Positions 1-8,583 of a DNA stretch of 64,000 bases are shown here, piece after piece. A model generated the notes under the pieces. That model ran no database searches. It worked only from the letters and a program-made list of their open reading frames with translations, and was not told the origin of the DNA. This DNA comes from Frondihabitans sp. 762G35 (GTDB taxonomy: Bacteria; Actinomycetota; Actinomycetes; Actinomycetales; Microbacteriaceae). The stretch spans positions 930,001 to 994,000 of the forward strand of contig NZ_CP014619.1 in the NCBI RefSeq assembly GCF_002074055.1. The letters are read 5' to 3'. The first letter of the stretch is position 1, and each line of letters begins with the position of its first letter. Both the position numbers and the translations under genes were made by a program.

Positions 1-427
1 TGGTCTCGTAGAGGAACGAGATGTCGGTGTCGTACTCCCGTTCGCAGGCCTCCACGCGCGAGTTCAGCCGCTCGGACTCGGAGTCCGGCGTCGAACCGGT
101 CGTGCGCTGCACATCGAATCCGCCGCCGTCGCGGTAGGAGATCGAGTAGCCGGAGTCGGCGAGGCAGGCCGTGACGTCGGCGTGGGCTTCCGCGTATTCC
201 GCGGAGGAGACGACGCCGTCCGCGAGGATGGCGCGCTGCTTGGGCGACGTGGTGCGCCCGAGAGCGTCGGCGAACTCATCGGCCCACGGACCGCTGAACG
301 CGCCGGCCGACGTCGCCGGAGGCCGTGACGGCCCTGCCGTGGCGGAAAGGGACGAGCATCCTGCCAGCGAGAGAGCGGCGACGCCGGCGAAGGCCGACCC
401 GATCACGGCCGAGGGCCGTGGCAGCAC
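1..427 (-). CDS. Putative lipoprotein, 3' end outside the window
   Basis: This reading frame starts with GTG at 425-427 and runs off the left edge of the window, so only the first 142 residues are visible. A hydrophobic N-terminus ends in the lipobox L-A-G-C (Cys24), followed by a Ser/Thr/Pro-rich linker, which predicts a membrane-anchored extracytoplasmic lipoprotein. The visible mature part is hydrophilic and has two further Cys residues (in the contexts TACLAD and VEACER). The start lies 2 nt after the stop codon of the small secreted protein upstream, so the two genes are probably cotranscribed and translationally coupled. I do not recognise the family and infer no function. Confidence 0.75.
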   Translation of the reverse strand, partial: MLPRPSAVIGSAFAGVAALSLAGCSSLSATAGPSRPPATSAGAFSGPWADEFADALGRTTSPKQRAILADGVVSSAEYAEAHADVTACLADSGYSISYRDGGGFDVQRTTGSTPDSESERLNSRVEACEREYDTDISFLYET

Positions 428-429
428 GG

Positions 430-720
430 TCAGGCTCCCTGAACGCTCACGCCCCGGGAGGCGACGTTCGTGTAGCAGACCTTCTGGGTCGACCACCCGC
501 CGGGAGCGACGAAAGCCCCGTAGTGCGTGCCGCTCGACCGGGAGACGACCCAGTGCCGGGCCTTCGGTCGGCAGGAGGCGTTGTAGGCGCGCGTCTCGGT
601 CAGGTTCGTGTAACAGGCCGCCTCGGCGGCCGGAGCGACCGCCGAGTCGATGCCCACGACGAAAGCCCCGGACGTGAGGGCGACGGCCGTCAGGGCGGCG
701 ACTCGGGGTGTGATCTTCAT
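430..720 (-). CDS. Small secreted protein with three cysteines
   Basis: The product has 96 residues. The start at 720 is supported by an AAGGAG ribosome binding site 7 nt upstream; an in-frame start further upstream lacks this. Residues 1-34 form a signal peptide (KIT, a hydrophobic stretch, then AAEA before ACYTN). The mature part of about 60 residues is basic and aromatic, and carries three Cys, two of them in repeated CYTN motifs. No known family is recognised. It has its own sigma-70-like promoter in an unusually AT-rich gap and is followed immediately by a lipoprotein gene. A secreted wall-associated or antimicrobial role is possible but is only inference. Confidence 0.7.
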   Translation of the reverse strand: MKITPRVAALTAVALTSGAFVVGIDSAVAPAAEAACYTNLTETRAYNASCRPKARHWVVSRSSGTHYGAFVAPGGWSTQKVCYTNVASRGVSVQGA

Positions 721-751
721 TGACTGGCTCCTTCGAACGGGTGGTGGCACC

Positions 752-780
752 ACGCTAGAAGAAGAGATTTATTAAGTCAA
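752..780 (-). promoter_or_regulatory. Sigma-70-like promoter for the secreted protein/lipoprotein pair
   Basis: On the minus strand, TTGACT (775-780) and TAGCGT (752-757) are separated by exactly 17 bp. They lie in an AT-rich stretch (about 760-795) that stands out from the 70 % GC surroundings. Transcription would start near 745, giving a leader of about 25 nt that contains the AAGGAG site. Confidence 0.6.
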
Positions 781-802
781 TTAAATATATTACAGGGCTC
801 CG

Positions 803-2506
803 TCAGGACGCCTCGGCGATCAGGCGGTCGCGGATCGCGCGCCGCTGAACCTTCCCGATCAGGGTCTTCGGAAGCTCGTCGACCACCAGAATGCGGCGCG
901 GCACCTTGTAGGCGGCGAGGTGGGCCCGGCAGTGCTCGCGAGCTGCGGCCTCGTCGAGCGTCGCACCCTCGGCGAGCACCACGACCGCCGTGACGTCCTC
1001 GCCGCCGCCCGGCCGGGGGATCCCCACGACGGCGGCCTCGCGGACGCCCCGGACCCCGAGGACGACCTCCTCGACCTCCGACGGCGCCACGTTGAAGCCG
1101 CCCGTGACGATGAGCTCCTTGATCCGGTCGACGATCGTCACGAAGCCGTCGTCGCTCATCGTGACGATGTCGCCGGTGCGGAACCAGCCGCCTTCGAGGA
1201 AGACGGCCGCGGTCTCGTCCGGCCGCCGCCAGTAGCCCTGGAACACCTGCGGCCCGCGGACGAGCAGTTCGCCCGGCTCGCCGGGAGCGACCGCCACGGA
1301 GGGGTCATCCCGATCGACCACGCGGGCGGCGGTGGAAGGGAACGGGACGCCGACCGTGCCGGGCCGCCTGGTCGGCCCCACCGGGTTGCCGAGCGCGATG
1401 GGCGACGTCTCGGTGAGGCCGAAGCCCTCCACGAGGATCCCGCCCGTCACCGCCTCCCAGGCGTCCTCGACGCGCTGGGGCAGGTTCATCGCTCCGGAGA
1501 TCCCGATCCGGCACGAGCTCAGGTCGACGCCTCGGGCCCGTGCGGCCTCGGCGAGGCGCTCGTAGATGGGCGGCACGGCGGGCAGGAACGTCGGCGGTCG
1601 TTTCCGGCTCGCCGCGAGGACGAGGTCGACGTCGAACTTCGGGAAGAGGACGAGACGGGCGCCGATGCGCATCGCGAAGGTGAGGCAGAGGGTGAGGCCG
1701 TAGGCGTGGAAGAACGGCAGCACGCCGTACACGGTCTCCTGCCCGTCCCGGAGGCCGGGGACCCAGGCGCGCCCCTGGTCGACGTTGCTCCGGAGATTGC
1801 GATGCGAGAGGATCGCGCCCTTGGGCAGCCCCGTCGTCCCGCTCGTGTACTGGAGCAGCGCGATGTCGTCGACGTCGGGCCGCGGGTGCCGCTTCGCCAG
1901 GCGTCGGCCCGAGACGAGGCTCTCCCAGGGGATCGAGCCGCGGGAGACCCTCGTGGGCGCGGCCGTGAGCGCGGCCCGCGACTCCCGGGCCCGCTTGACG
2001 GGAAGACGCAGCGCGGTGCGCGTCGACAGGGGCATCTCGCGGGTCAGATCGACGGTGACGACCTTCTCGAAGCGGATGTCGAGGGGCATCGTCGCCAGGC
2101 GGTCGGCCAGTTTGTCCCACGCGATCGCGACGGTCGCGCCGTGGTCCTCGAAGAGGTGCCGCAGCTCGCGGTCGGTGTAGAGCGGGTTGTGCTCGACGAC
2201 GACGGCGCCCAGGCGGAGCACCGCGTAGAAGGCGACGACGTGCTGCGGGCTGTTGGGAAGCAGGAGCGCGACGCGGTCGCCCGGTCCGACCCCGATCCGG
2301 CGGAGGCCCTCCGCGGCCCGGGCGATCCGGCCACCGAGGTCGGAGTACGTCGTCTCACGGCCGAAGAACTGCAGGGCGACGTGCGAGCGGTACCGGTGGA
2401 CGGCGTCGTCGATCAGATCGACGAGGGTCGCCGTCGCGGCCGGGATGTCGTGGGGGACCCCGTCGGCGTAGCTGCTCAGCCAGGGACGGTCGTCGTCGGT
2501 CGTCAT
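803..2506 (-). CDS. Long-chain fatty acid--CoA ligase / AMP-dependent synthetase
   Basis: The product has 567 residues and belongs to the ANL superfamily. It activates a carboxylic acid with ATP to an acyl-adenylate and transfers it to CoA in the cytoplasm. Visible motifs are the ATP-binding loop YTSGTTGLPKGA, the adenylate-binding GFGLTETSP, GWFRTGDI, the hinge region DRIKELIVTGGFNV and the C-terminal catalytic lysine context LPKTLIGKVQRR. Length is normal for FadD-type enzymes. The ATG at 2504-2506 begins MTTDDDRPW; there is no clear Shine-Dalgarno sequence, so the exact start is less certain. It stands alone, downstream of a DinB-like gene on the same strand. Substrate chain length cannot be read from the sequence. 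Confidence 0.9.
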   Translation of the reverse strand: MTTDDDRPWLSSYADGVPHDIPAATATLVDLIDDAVHRYRSHVALQFFGRETTYSDLGGRIARAAEGLRRIGVGPGDRVALLLPNSPQHVVAFYAVLRLGAVVVEHNPLYTDRELRHLFEDHGATVAIAWDKLADRLATMPLDIRFEKVVTVDLTREMPLSTRTALRLPVKRARESRAALTAAPTRVSRGSIPWESLVSGRRLAKRHPRPDVDDIALLQYTSGTTGLPKGAILSHRNLRSNVDQGRAWVPGLRDGQETVYGVLPFFHAYGLTLCLTFAMRIGARLVLFPKFDVDLVLAASRKRPPTFLPAVPPIYERLAEAARARGVDLSSCRIGISGAMNLPQRVEDAWEAVTGGILVEGFGLTETSPIALGNPVGPTRRPGTVGVPFPSTAARVVDRDDPSVAVAPGEPGELLVRGPQVFQGYWRRPDETAAVFLEGGWFRTGDIVTMSDDGFVTIVDRIKELIVTGGFNVAPSEVEEVVLGVRGVREAAVVGIPRPGGGEDVTAVVVLAEGATLDEAAAREHCRAHLAAYKVPRRILVVDELPKTLIGKVQRRAIRDRLIAEAS

Positions 2507-2583
2507 GGCAGAAGCCAACCATGCGCTGCTGGTCGAGTGCCGAGGGGCGCCCCGGTACGGCCGGCCGCGCCGCGAGCTCCGGG

Positions 2584-3132
2584 TCAGGCGGCGTCGCGCC
2601 CGGTGAGGGCGAGCAGCCGGATGCGGAGGGGCGCGTCGTCCGGGACCGCGACCGCGGCCGCGTAGAGACCGCTGGCCTGCAGGACGTCCGCCTGCGGTTC
2701 GAAGACGGTCCACACGGCGCTCACCAGGGAGTCGTCGAGCGACTCGTCGGTGCCGGTGGCGCGAGCGAGGTCCCAGCTGTGGATCGTCACGTCGCCGACC
2801 TGCTCGGTGAGGTACTCCGACGCGGGGACCGTGTCGCTCGACAGGTGGACGTCCCCTTTGAGATCGGCTGCCTCCCACGCCGTCAGCGCCTCGGCCGACA
2901 GCCGCCGCCACTCCGCCGCCAGGTCGTCCCCCAGCGGGGCCAGGGTGCAGTCCGCGGGCGTCTTCCCCGAAAGGAGGAGCGGCACCCACTGCTGCTCCTC
3001 GGTCACGTGCGCGACCAGGTCGCGCACCGACCACTCGGTGTCCGGCGTGGGGGCCTCCCAGTCGGTGACGGCGTCGACACGGGCGGTGAACTCGCTGTGG
3101 GCGGTGCGGAGGAGGGCGATCCAGTCGGTCAT
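2584..3132 (-). CDS. Maleylpyruvate isomerase N-terminal / DinB-like family protein
   Basis: The product has 182 residues and resembles the TIGR03086-type, mycothiol-dependent maleylpyruvate isomerase N-terminal family. It begins with an amphipathic helix (MTDWIALLRTAHSEF), followed by TEWSVRDLVAHVTEEQQW, where the His of DLVAHV is the usual first metal ligand. A second His-containing helix reads VGDVTIHSWDLARATG. This pattern indicates a four-helix bundle that binds a divalent metal. These proteins often use mycothiol as a thiol cofactor in actinobacteria; the substrate here is unknown. An AAGGAA site about 8 nt upstream supports the start. The gene is divergent from the DUF6412 gene. Confidence 0.8.
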   Translation of the reverse strand: MTDWIALLRTAHSEFTARVDAVTDWEAPTPDTEWSVRDLVAHVTEEQQWVPLLLSGKTPADCTLAPLGDDLAAEWRRLSAEALTAWEAADLKGDVHLSSDTVPASEYLTEQVGDVTIHSWDLARATGTDESLDDSLVSAVWTVFEPQADVLQASGLYAAAVAVPDDAPLRIRLLALTGRDAA

Positions 3133-3272
3133 CAGTCGTTCCTTGTCGAAGCGGCGGCGGGCGGGGGCGCTCCCGCTCTGCAGGGGGAACCGCCGAGTCG
3201 CCGCGGGTGTTCCCCGGTGGTTCCGCTCGAAGCGGAGCCTACCCGTCGCGCGGCTCCTGCTAGCGTCGAGGC

Positions 3273-3590
3273 GTGCTCCTCCTTCTCGATCTCGTCGCGC
3301 GCCTCGTGGGCGCGCCGATCTCGGTCGTCCCGACTTCGGGGGCACCGCTCGCTCTCGTCCTCGTCGGCGCGGTGGGAGTCGCGGGCCTGGCGGCGATGGT
3401 GGTCGCGGCGCGCGTCGTCTCGACCCCGGCGGTCACCGGGGCTCCGTCGAGTCCCTTCGGCGAGGCCGAACGCATCGAGTTGCCGACGCGGATCGTGCAG
3501 AGCGACCCCGACGCGGCGGGACACGTGCGCTCGCGGGCGCCCGGGCGGCGGGCCCGGACCGCCCTCACGCGTCCCGGCACCGCTTCCTAG
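3273..3590 (+). CDS. DUF6412-like small membrane protein
   Basis: The product has 105 residues. It has two hydrophobic segments (about residues 2-22 and 26-47) and a hydrophilic, Arg-rich C-terminus. The GTG start at 3273 lies exactly 6 nt after a TAGCGT box (3261-3266), which predicts a leaderless mRNA whose first nucleotide is the start codon. The gene immediately precedes a YidC-like insertase, an arrangement I know from Microbacteriaceae where the small partner is called DUF6412. Its function is unknown; a role with the downstream insertase is inferred from position only. Confidence 0.7.
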   Translation: MLLLLDLVARLVGAPISVVPTSGAPLALVLVGAVGVAGLAAMVVAARVVSTPAVTGAPSSPFGEAERIELPTRIVQSDPDAAGHVRSRAPGRRARTALTRPGTAS

Positions 3591-3648
3591 CGGGCGGTCG
3601 GGCGACGGCGGTCAGACGACCCCGACCGCTCCGACCGAGAGAACCCCC

Positions 3649-4389
3649 GTGAACCCCTTCGACCTTCCACCCGCCGCCGCCCTCCTCGAGGGCCTCGCCC
3701 GGCTCGTCACCGATCTCGCCGCCCTCTTCGCCCCGTGGGCGGGGGCCTCCGCCACCGCCGCGGCGGTCGTCGCCCTCACCCTGGGCGTCCGCCTCGTCCT
3801 CCTCCCCGTCGCCGTCTCGCAGGTGCGGGCCGAGGTGGCTCGGCGCCGTCTCGCACCCGCCATCGCCGCGATCCGGCGTCGGCACTCCGGCGATCCCGTC
3901 CGCCTGGCGGAGGAGACGCAGCGACTGCACCGCGACGAGGGTGTCTCGCCCCTGGCGGGCGTCGGCCCGAGCCTCCTGCAGCTTCCCGTCGTCTCGGCGG
4001 TCTACTCGCTCTTCTCGCACCAGGCGATCGCCGGGCACGCCAACGCGCTCCTCTCCCACACGCTGTTCGGTGCCGTTCTCGGCGCGAACGTCGTGGCGGC
4101 GCTGCCGCACGTCCTCGTGCCCCTCGCCGTTCTGGCCGCGCTCGCCGTCGTCGTCGAGGCGAGCCGCCGCGCCGGTCTGCGATGGCTCTCCGTCGACGGC
4201 GAGGGGGCAGGAGTCGCGGCCCGGCGACTCGCGCGGCTCCTGCCGTTCGTCACCGTGCTCTTCGCCGCTGTGGCCCCGCTCGCCGCAGCCCTGTATCTCC
4301 TCACGAGCGGGGTCTGGGCGCTCGCCGAGAGGGAGGTCCTGCGGCGTCGGCTCTTCGGTCGGGAGCGCCGCCGCACTGCGACGACGTGA
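3649..4389 (+). CDS. YidC/Oxa1-family membrane insertase paralogue
   Basis: The product has 246 residues. Hydrophobic segments lie near residues 25-48, 105-125, 145-165 and 205-230, and a basic cytoplasmic loop (VRAEVARRRLAPAIAAIRRRH) follows the first core helix, as in YidC/Oxa1 proteins. The C-terminus is Arg-rich. It is shorter than housekeeping YidC and lacks a large periplasmic domain, so it is probably a second, specialised insertase rather than the essential copy near the replication origin. The GTG start at 3649 begins VNPFDLPPAAALL. It is cotranscribed with the DUF6412-like gene 58 nt upstream. The substrate is unknown. Confidence 0.8.
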   Translation: MNPFDLPPAAALLEGLARLVTDLAALFAPWAGASATAAAVVALTLGVRLVLLPVAVSQVRAEVARRRLAPAIAAIRRRHSGDPVRLAEETQRLHRDEGVSPLAGVGPSLLQLPVVSAVYSLFSHQAIAGHANALLSHTLFGAVLGANVVAALPHVLVPLAVLAALAVVVEASRRAGLRWLSVDGEGAGVAARRLARLLPFVTVLFAAVAPLAAALYLLTSGVWALAEREVLRRRLFGRERRRTATT

Positions 4390-4441
4390 CCCGCGCGGAG
4401 CGATCCGGAACGATCCGCCGAAAAGGGGCCAGAGTGAGCGC

Positions 4442-5068
4442 ATGACGTTCACCGGGTTCGGCACGGGCGCGAGCGGGTTCCTGGCCGCGCTCGCGAAGGA
4501 CAACTCCAAGCGGTTCTTCGACGCTCACCGCCAGGAGTACGAGGAGGCGGTGCGGCAGCCCCTGGAGGATCTGCTGGGCGAGGCGGAGCCCGCCTACGGC
4601 CCCGGTCGCGTGATGCGGCCGAACCGCGACGTCCGGTTCAGCGCCGACAAATCGCCGTACAAGACGAGCGCCAGCCTCTGGGCCGGCTCGGTCGGGGGCG
4701 TCTACCTCAGCCTCTCCGCCCAGCACCTCGAGGTCGGTGGCGGCCTCTACGAGCCCAGTCGCGACCAGCTGGCTCGCGGACGGGCCGCCCTCGACGCCGT
4801 CCCCACCGCCGCCTCGAGACTGTCCGAGATCGTCGACGCGCTCGTGTCCGCAGGATTCGAGATGGCCGGTCCGTCCCTGAAGACCGCCCCGCGCGGATAC
4901 GACCGCGAGCATCCGCAGATCGAACTCCTCCGCCTCAAGCACTACGCGGCGCTGAGGACGCTCCCCGTCGACGCGTCGCCGGACGAGATCCGGCACGCCT
5001 GGACGGCCGTCGAGCCCCTGATCGACTGGGTGGGCGAGCACGTCGGGGCGGCGAAGTCGTGGCCGTGA
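4442..5068 (+). CDS. DUF2461 / TIGR02453 family protein
   Basis: The product has 208 residues. Family motifs are the N-terminal GFLAALAKDNSKRFFDAHR, RPNRDVRFSADKSPYKT in the middle, and GGGLYEPSRDQLARGRAAL. Proteins of this family are widespread, cytoplasmic and functionally uncharacterised. Length is normal. The start codon lies 6 nt after CAGAGT, a weaker variant of the TANNNT boxes at other leaderless genes in this window, and no good Shine-Dalgarno sequence is placed for it. It converges on the YceI gene across a GC-rich hairpin. Confidence 0.85.
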   Translation: MTFTGFGTGASGFLAALAKDNSKRFFDAHRQEYEEAVRQPLEDLLGEAEPAYGPGRVMRPNRDVRFSADKSPYKTSASLWAGSVGGVYLSLSAQHLEVGGGLYEPSRDQLARGRAALDAVPTAASRLSEIVDALVSAGFEMAGPSLKTAPRGYDREHPQIELLRLKHYAALRTLPVDASPDEIRHAWTAVEPLIDWVGEHVGAAKSWP

Positions 5069-5092
5069 CGGTGGAGGAGCGTGGGACGACGG

Positions 5093-5124
5093 AGGGGCCC
5101 GGAGCCTCTCGGCACCGGGCCCCT
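5093..5124. terminator. Bidirectional hairpin terminator
   Basis: A perfect 10-bp inverted repeat (AGGGGCCCGG / CCGGGCCCCT) with a 12-nt loop lies between the convergent DUF2461 and YceI genes. There is no T-run, as is common in high-GC actinobacteria. Confidence 0.6.
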
Positions 5125-5140
5125 CGGGGGTCGCGCGGGA

Positions 5141-5698
5141 TTACTGGGCGAGGACGACCTGGACCTCGAGGTCGATCGTGACGTCGTTGCCGAGGGTGAA
5201 GCCGCCGGCCTCGAGGGCGGCGTTCCAGTTGACGCCGAACTCGGTGCGGTCGATCTTGGTCTTGGCGGAGAAGCCGGCCTTGGTCTGTCCGTAGCCGTCG
5301 GTGACGATGCCGCCGAACTCGGCCTTGAGCTGAACGGGCTTCGTGACGCCGCGGAGGGTCAGGTCGCCGTCGATGAGGAGGTCGTCGCCGTCCTCGGTGA
5401 CCTTGGTCGAGACGAACTCGATGGTGGGGTGCTCGTCCGCGGCGAAGAAGTCGCCCGTGCGGAGGTGGTTGTCGCGGTCCTTCTGGTTGGTGTTGATCGA
5501 CGCGATGTCGATGGACGCCTTGACGGTGCTGTCGACGATGGACTCGCCCGTGGTGAGGGTGACGTCGAACTTCTCGAACGTGCCCTTGACCTTCGAGATC
5601 GCGAGGTGGCGGACGCTGAACGAGACCTCCGAGTGGGTGGGGTCGAGGTTCCAGGTGCCCGCGACGTAGCCGGGGATGGATGAGGTGGTGATGGCCAT
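5141..5698 (-). CDS. YceI family protein
   Basis: The product has 185 residues and is recognised as a lipocalin-like YceI beta-barrel, which binds isoprenoid or other amphiphilic ligands. Motifs include GTWNLDPTHSEVSFSVRHL near the N-terminus, KVKGTFEKFDVT, the FFAADEHPTIEFVST segment, and FGVNWNAALEAGGFTLGNDVTI at the C-terminus. No signal peptide is visible from the ATG at 5698, so it appears cytoplasmic, as in many actinobacterial homologues. A GGAG ribosome binding site about 6 nt upstream supports this start over an upstream in-frame ATG. It is monocistronic and bounded downstream by a hairpin. Confidence 0.9.
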   Translation of the reverse strand: MAITTSSIPGYVAGTWNLDPTHSEVSFSVRHLAISKVKGTFEKFDVTLTTGESIVDSTVKASIDIASINTNQKDRDNHLRTGDFFAADEHPTIEFVSTKVTEDGDDLLIDGDLTLRGVTKPVQLKAEFGGIVTDGYGQTKAGFSAKTKIDRTEFGVNWNAALEAGGFTLGNDVTIDLEVQVVLAQ

Positions 5699-5838
5699 GG
5701 TGTCTCCAAGAGGGTGAGTGGTTGAGGGTCTGCACGAGGTCGATGTCATGTCACCGACCTACGGTTGAATGCAATCGTATCGACTCGAGGTCTATTCCCG
5801 CGCACGCGGGATGAACAACGGGGTAATACGACGCGGCG

Positions 5839-6843
5839 TCAGGCGGGCCGGGACTCCGGGGAGACCGTCTTCGAGGAGTCGCGCTCGGCGAGGTGGCCCA
5901 CCGCGGCGTCGATCTTCTGAAGGACCTCCGCGGGCAGCGTCACGCCCGCGGCCTTGACGTTGTCGGCGACCTGCTCCGGACGCGAGGCCCCGATGATGGC
6001 GGAGGCCACGTTGTCGTTCTGCAGGACCCATGCGACCGCGAGCTGCGCCATCGACATCCCGAGGTCTCGGGCGATGGGCTCGAGCTGCGCGACACCCGTG
6101 AGGACCTCGTCGGTGAGGAAGCGCTTGATCGTGGTGGCGCCGCCCTTCTCGTCGGTGGCGCGGCTGCCCGCGGGCAGCGGCTGACCCGGCTTGTACTTGC
6201 CCGACAGGACGCCCTGCGCGATCGGCGACCAGACGATCTGCGAGAGACCGTACTGGCGGCTGGCCGGCACGACCTCCTCCTCGATGACCCGCCAGAGGAG
6301 GGAGTACTGCGGCTGGTTCGAGATGAGCTGGATGCCCAGCTTCTCGGCCAGGGCGTGCCCCTTCTGGATCTGGGAGGCGCTCCACTCGGAGACCCCGATG
6401 TAGAGGGCCTTGCCCTGGCGGACGACGTCGGCGAACGCCTGCATCGTCTCCTCGAGCGGCGTCTCGGAGTCGAAGCGGTGCGCCTGGTAGAGGTCGACGT
6501 AGTCGGTGCCGAGGCGCGTGAGCGACCCGTCGATCGACTCCAGGATGTGCTTGCGGCTGAGGCCCACGTCGTTGTGCCCGCGCGGACCGGTCGGCCAGTA
6601 GACCTTGGTGAAGATCTCCAGCGACTCGCGCCGCTCGCCGGCGAGCGCGTCGCCGAGGACCTTCTCGGCCGCCGTGTTCGCGTAGGCGTCGGCCGTGTCG
6701 AAGGTGGAGATGCCGTTGTCGAGCGCGGCGCGGACGCACTGCGTCGCGACGTCGTTCTCGACCTGCGAGGCGTGGGTGAGCCAGTTTCCGTAGGTGATCT
6801 CGGAGATCTTGAGGCCGGAGTTGCCGAGGTATCTGAATTCCAT
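5839..6843 (-). CDS. Aldo/keto reductase, AKR6 (Kv-beta-like) type
   Basis: The product has 334 residues and is an NADPH-dependent oxidoreductase with a TIM-barrel fold. The catalytic tetrad is visible: Asp and Tyr in FDTADAYANTAAEK, Lys in EIFTKVYW and His in DLYQAHRF. The phosphate-binding C-terminal part reads SAIIGASRPEQVADNV. The opening MEFRYLGNSGLKISEI and the SEWSASQIQ segment resemble the potassium-channel beta-subunit group. The start codon is 7 nt after TAGCGT on the minus strand, predicting a leaderless message. The substrate is unknown. A second, different AKR lies at 39.3 kb. Confidence 0.9.
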   Translation of the reverse strand: MEFRYLGNSGLKISEITYGNWLTHASQVENDVATQCVRAALDNGISTFDTADAYANTAAEKVLGDALAGERRESLEIFTKVYWPTGPRGHNDVGLSRKHILESIDGSLTRLGTDYVDLYQAHRFDSETPLEETMQAFADVVRQGKALYIGVSEWSASQIQKGHALAEKLGIQLISNQPQYSLLWRVIEEEVVPASRQYGLSQIVWSPIAQGVLSGKYKPGQPLPAGSRATDEKGGATTIKRFLTDEVLTGVAQLEPIARDLGMSMAQLAVAWVLQNDNVASAIIGASRPEQVADNVKAAGVTLPAEVLQKIDAAVGHLAERDSSKTVSPESRPA

Positions 6844-7074
6844 GGCTCCCACGCTACGCGGCATGGGCGTCGCGGTCCTCTCGGCGGGCTGAACGCGGGG
6901 TGTCGGGTCCCGATGTGAACGCTGTGTGTCGTCAACCTGGCAAACCGCACAGAGCGGGGAGGAAATCCAATCCGGTCCCGTCTGGCCCCCGAATGAGTCA
7001 CGTGCCTGCGCTCCGGTCACCCGACGGGGCGAGCATCCACCCGACCACCAACTTCCCCGAAGGAGTGTGATCCT

Positions 7075-8583
7075 GTGTCGTCTGACCCGACGCAAACCAC
7101 CGCCTCTCTGTGGGCAGCGGGGGAGCCAGCTCCCCTTCTCACCCCTCAGGCACCCACCGACGGCTCCGTCGCGCCCAACCGCGGCGTCGTCGAGACCGTG
7201 CAGAACGCCGCCCCCGGCTTCCACCTCCCCGCCTGGACACCCATCGAGTGGGTCGGGTACTCCGCCCTCGTCATCGTGTCGCTCCTGCTCACGGCCGTCG
7301 CCGTCAGCACGCTCTGGTGGATGCTCCACGCCTGGCGGTCGCGCGACAACCTCGCCGGCACGCAGTTCCGCACGGACGACCCGCTGCCCGCGCGCCACTC
7401 CTTCACCCTTCTCGTCCCCGGGCGCCACGAGGAGGAGGTCATGGGCCAGACCCTCGACCGCCTCGCGCTCCAGGACCACCCCGACTTCGAGATCATCGCG
7501 ATCGTCGGTCACGACGACCCGGGCACCGATCGCGTCGCTCGCGAGGCCGCCGCTCGTCACCCCGACCTGATCCGCGTGATCGTCGACGACACCGAGCCCA
7601 AGAACAAGCCGAAGGCCCTCAACCTCGCGTTGAAGAGCGCTCGCGGCGAAATCGTCGGCGTGTTCGACGCCGAGGACGAGGTCCACCCGCGCCTCCTGAC
7701 GCTCGTCGACTCGAAGTTCACCGAGACCGACGCCGACGTGGTTCAGGGCGGCGTGCAGCTGATGAACTTCCAGTCGAGCTGGTGGAGCCTCCGCAACGTC
7801 CTCGAGTACTACTTCTGGTTCCGTTCGCGCCTCCACTTCCACGCCAAGTCGAAGTTCATCCCTCTCGGCGGCAACACCGTCTTCGTCACCAAGGAGCGGC
7901 TCGACTGGTCGGCCGGCTGGGACGCCGACTGCCTCGCGGAGGACTGCGAGCTCGGTGTCCGACTCTCGAGCGTCGGCGCGAACGTCGTCGTCGCCTACAG
8001 CCCCGAGGTCGTCACCCGCGAGGAGACCCCCGGCACCTTCATGTCGCTGCTCAAGCAGCGCACGCGGTGGAACCAGGGCTTCATGCAGGTGCTCGGCAAG
8101 GGCGAGTGGCGGAAGCTGCCGACCATGCGTCAGCGCTTCTACGCCCGCTACCTCCTCACGATGCCGTTCATCCAGGCCATCACGGGGCTCCTGATCCCCA
8201 TCTCGATCCTGCTGATGTTCACCATCAAGGTGCCGACCGGCGTCGCGCTCATCTCGTTCATCCCGCTCGCGCCGACCCTGGTGCTCCTGGCGGTCGAGTT
8301 CACGGGTCTCGCCGAGTTCGGACGGACCTACGGGACGAAGGTGCGCGCCCGCGACTACTTCCGCCTCGTCTGGGGTCTCATCCCCTACCAGGTGTTCCTG
8401 GCGCTCGCAGCCGTGCGCGCCGTCTACCGCCAGCTGCGCAACCAGAACGGGTGGGAGAAGACCGAGCACACCGGTGCCCACCGCGACGCGGAGGAGACCG
8501 CCGACAACGTCATCCCGATCGGCTCCGCGCGCGCCGCGCAGCCCGAGGGCGCCTTCGCCATGGTCTCGGGGGAGGAGCGATGA
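7075..8583 (+). CDS. Membrane GT2 glycosyltransferase, cellulose-synthase-like
   Basis: The product has 502 residues. One hydrophobic segment (about 60-84) precedes a GT2 domain, and further membrane helices lie at about 355-420. Signatures of processive beta-glycosyltransferases are all present: D198-A-E-D201 for metal and nucleotide sugar binding, the ED pair at 289-290 as catalytic base, and Q328-R-T-R-W332 for the acceptor. No PilZ domain is seen. The GTG start at 7075 has AAGGAG 9 nt upstream. It is the first gene of an operon with a GT39 protein, a DUF4397 protein, a GH8 hydrolase and a sortase. I infer that it polymerises and extrudes a beta-linked glycan; the sugar is unknown. Confidence 0.88.
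   Translation: MSSDPTQTTASLWAAGEPAPLLTPQAPTDGSVAPNRGVVETVQNAAPGFHLPAWTPIEWVGYSALVIVSLLLTAVAVSTLWWMLHAWRSRDNLAGTQFRTDDPLPARHSFTLLVPGRHEEEVMGQTLDRLALQDHPDFEIIAIVGHDDPGTDRVAREAAARHPDLIRVIVDDTEPKNKPKALNLALKSARGEIVGVFDAEDEVHPRLLTLVDSKFTETDADVVQGGVQLMNFQSSWWSLRNVLEYYFWFRSRLHFHAKSKFIPLGGNTVFVTKERLDWSAGWDADCLAEDCELGVRLSSVGANVVVAYSPEVVTREETPGTFMSLLKQRTRWNQGFMQVLGKGEWRKLPTMRQRFYARYLLTMPFIQAITGLLIPISILLMFTIKVPTGVALISFIPLAPTLVLLAVEFTGLAEFGRTYGTKVRARDYFRLVWGLIPYQVFLALAAVRAVYRQLRNQNGWEKTEHTGAHRDAEETADNVIPIGSARAAQPEGAFAMVSGEER

Noticed and set aside
5806-5820. Hairpin CCCGCG/CGCGGG after the aldo/keto reductase gene
   Set aside because: The arms are short with almost no loop and there is no T-run; too weak to call a terminator.
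6844-7074. Imperfect repeat GCTGTGTG...CGCACAGAGC in the glycosyltransferase leader
   Set aside because: Too many mismatches and no clear promoter context, so not listed as an operator.
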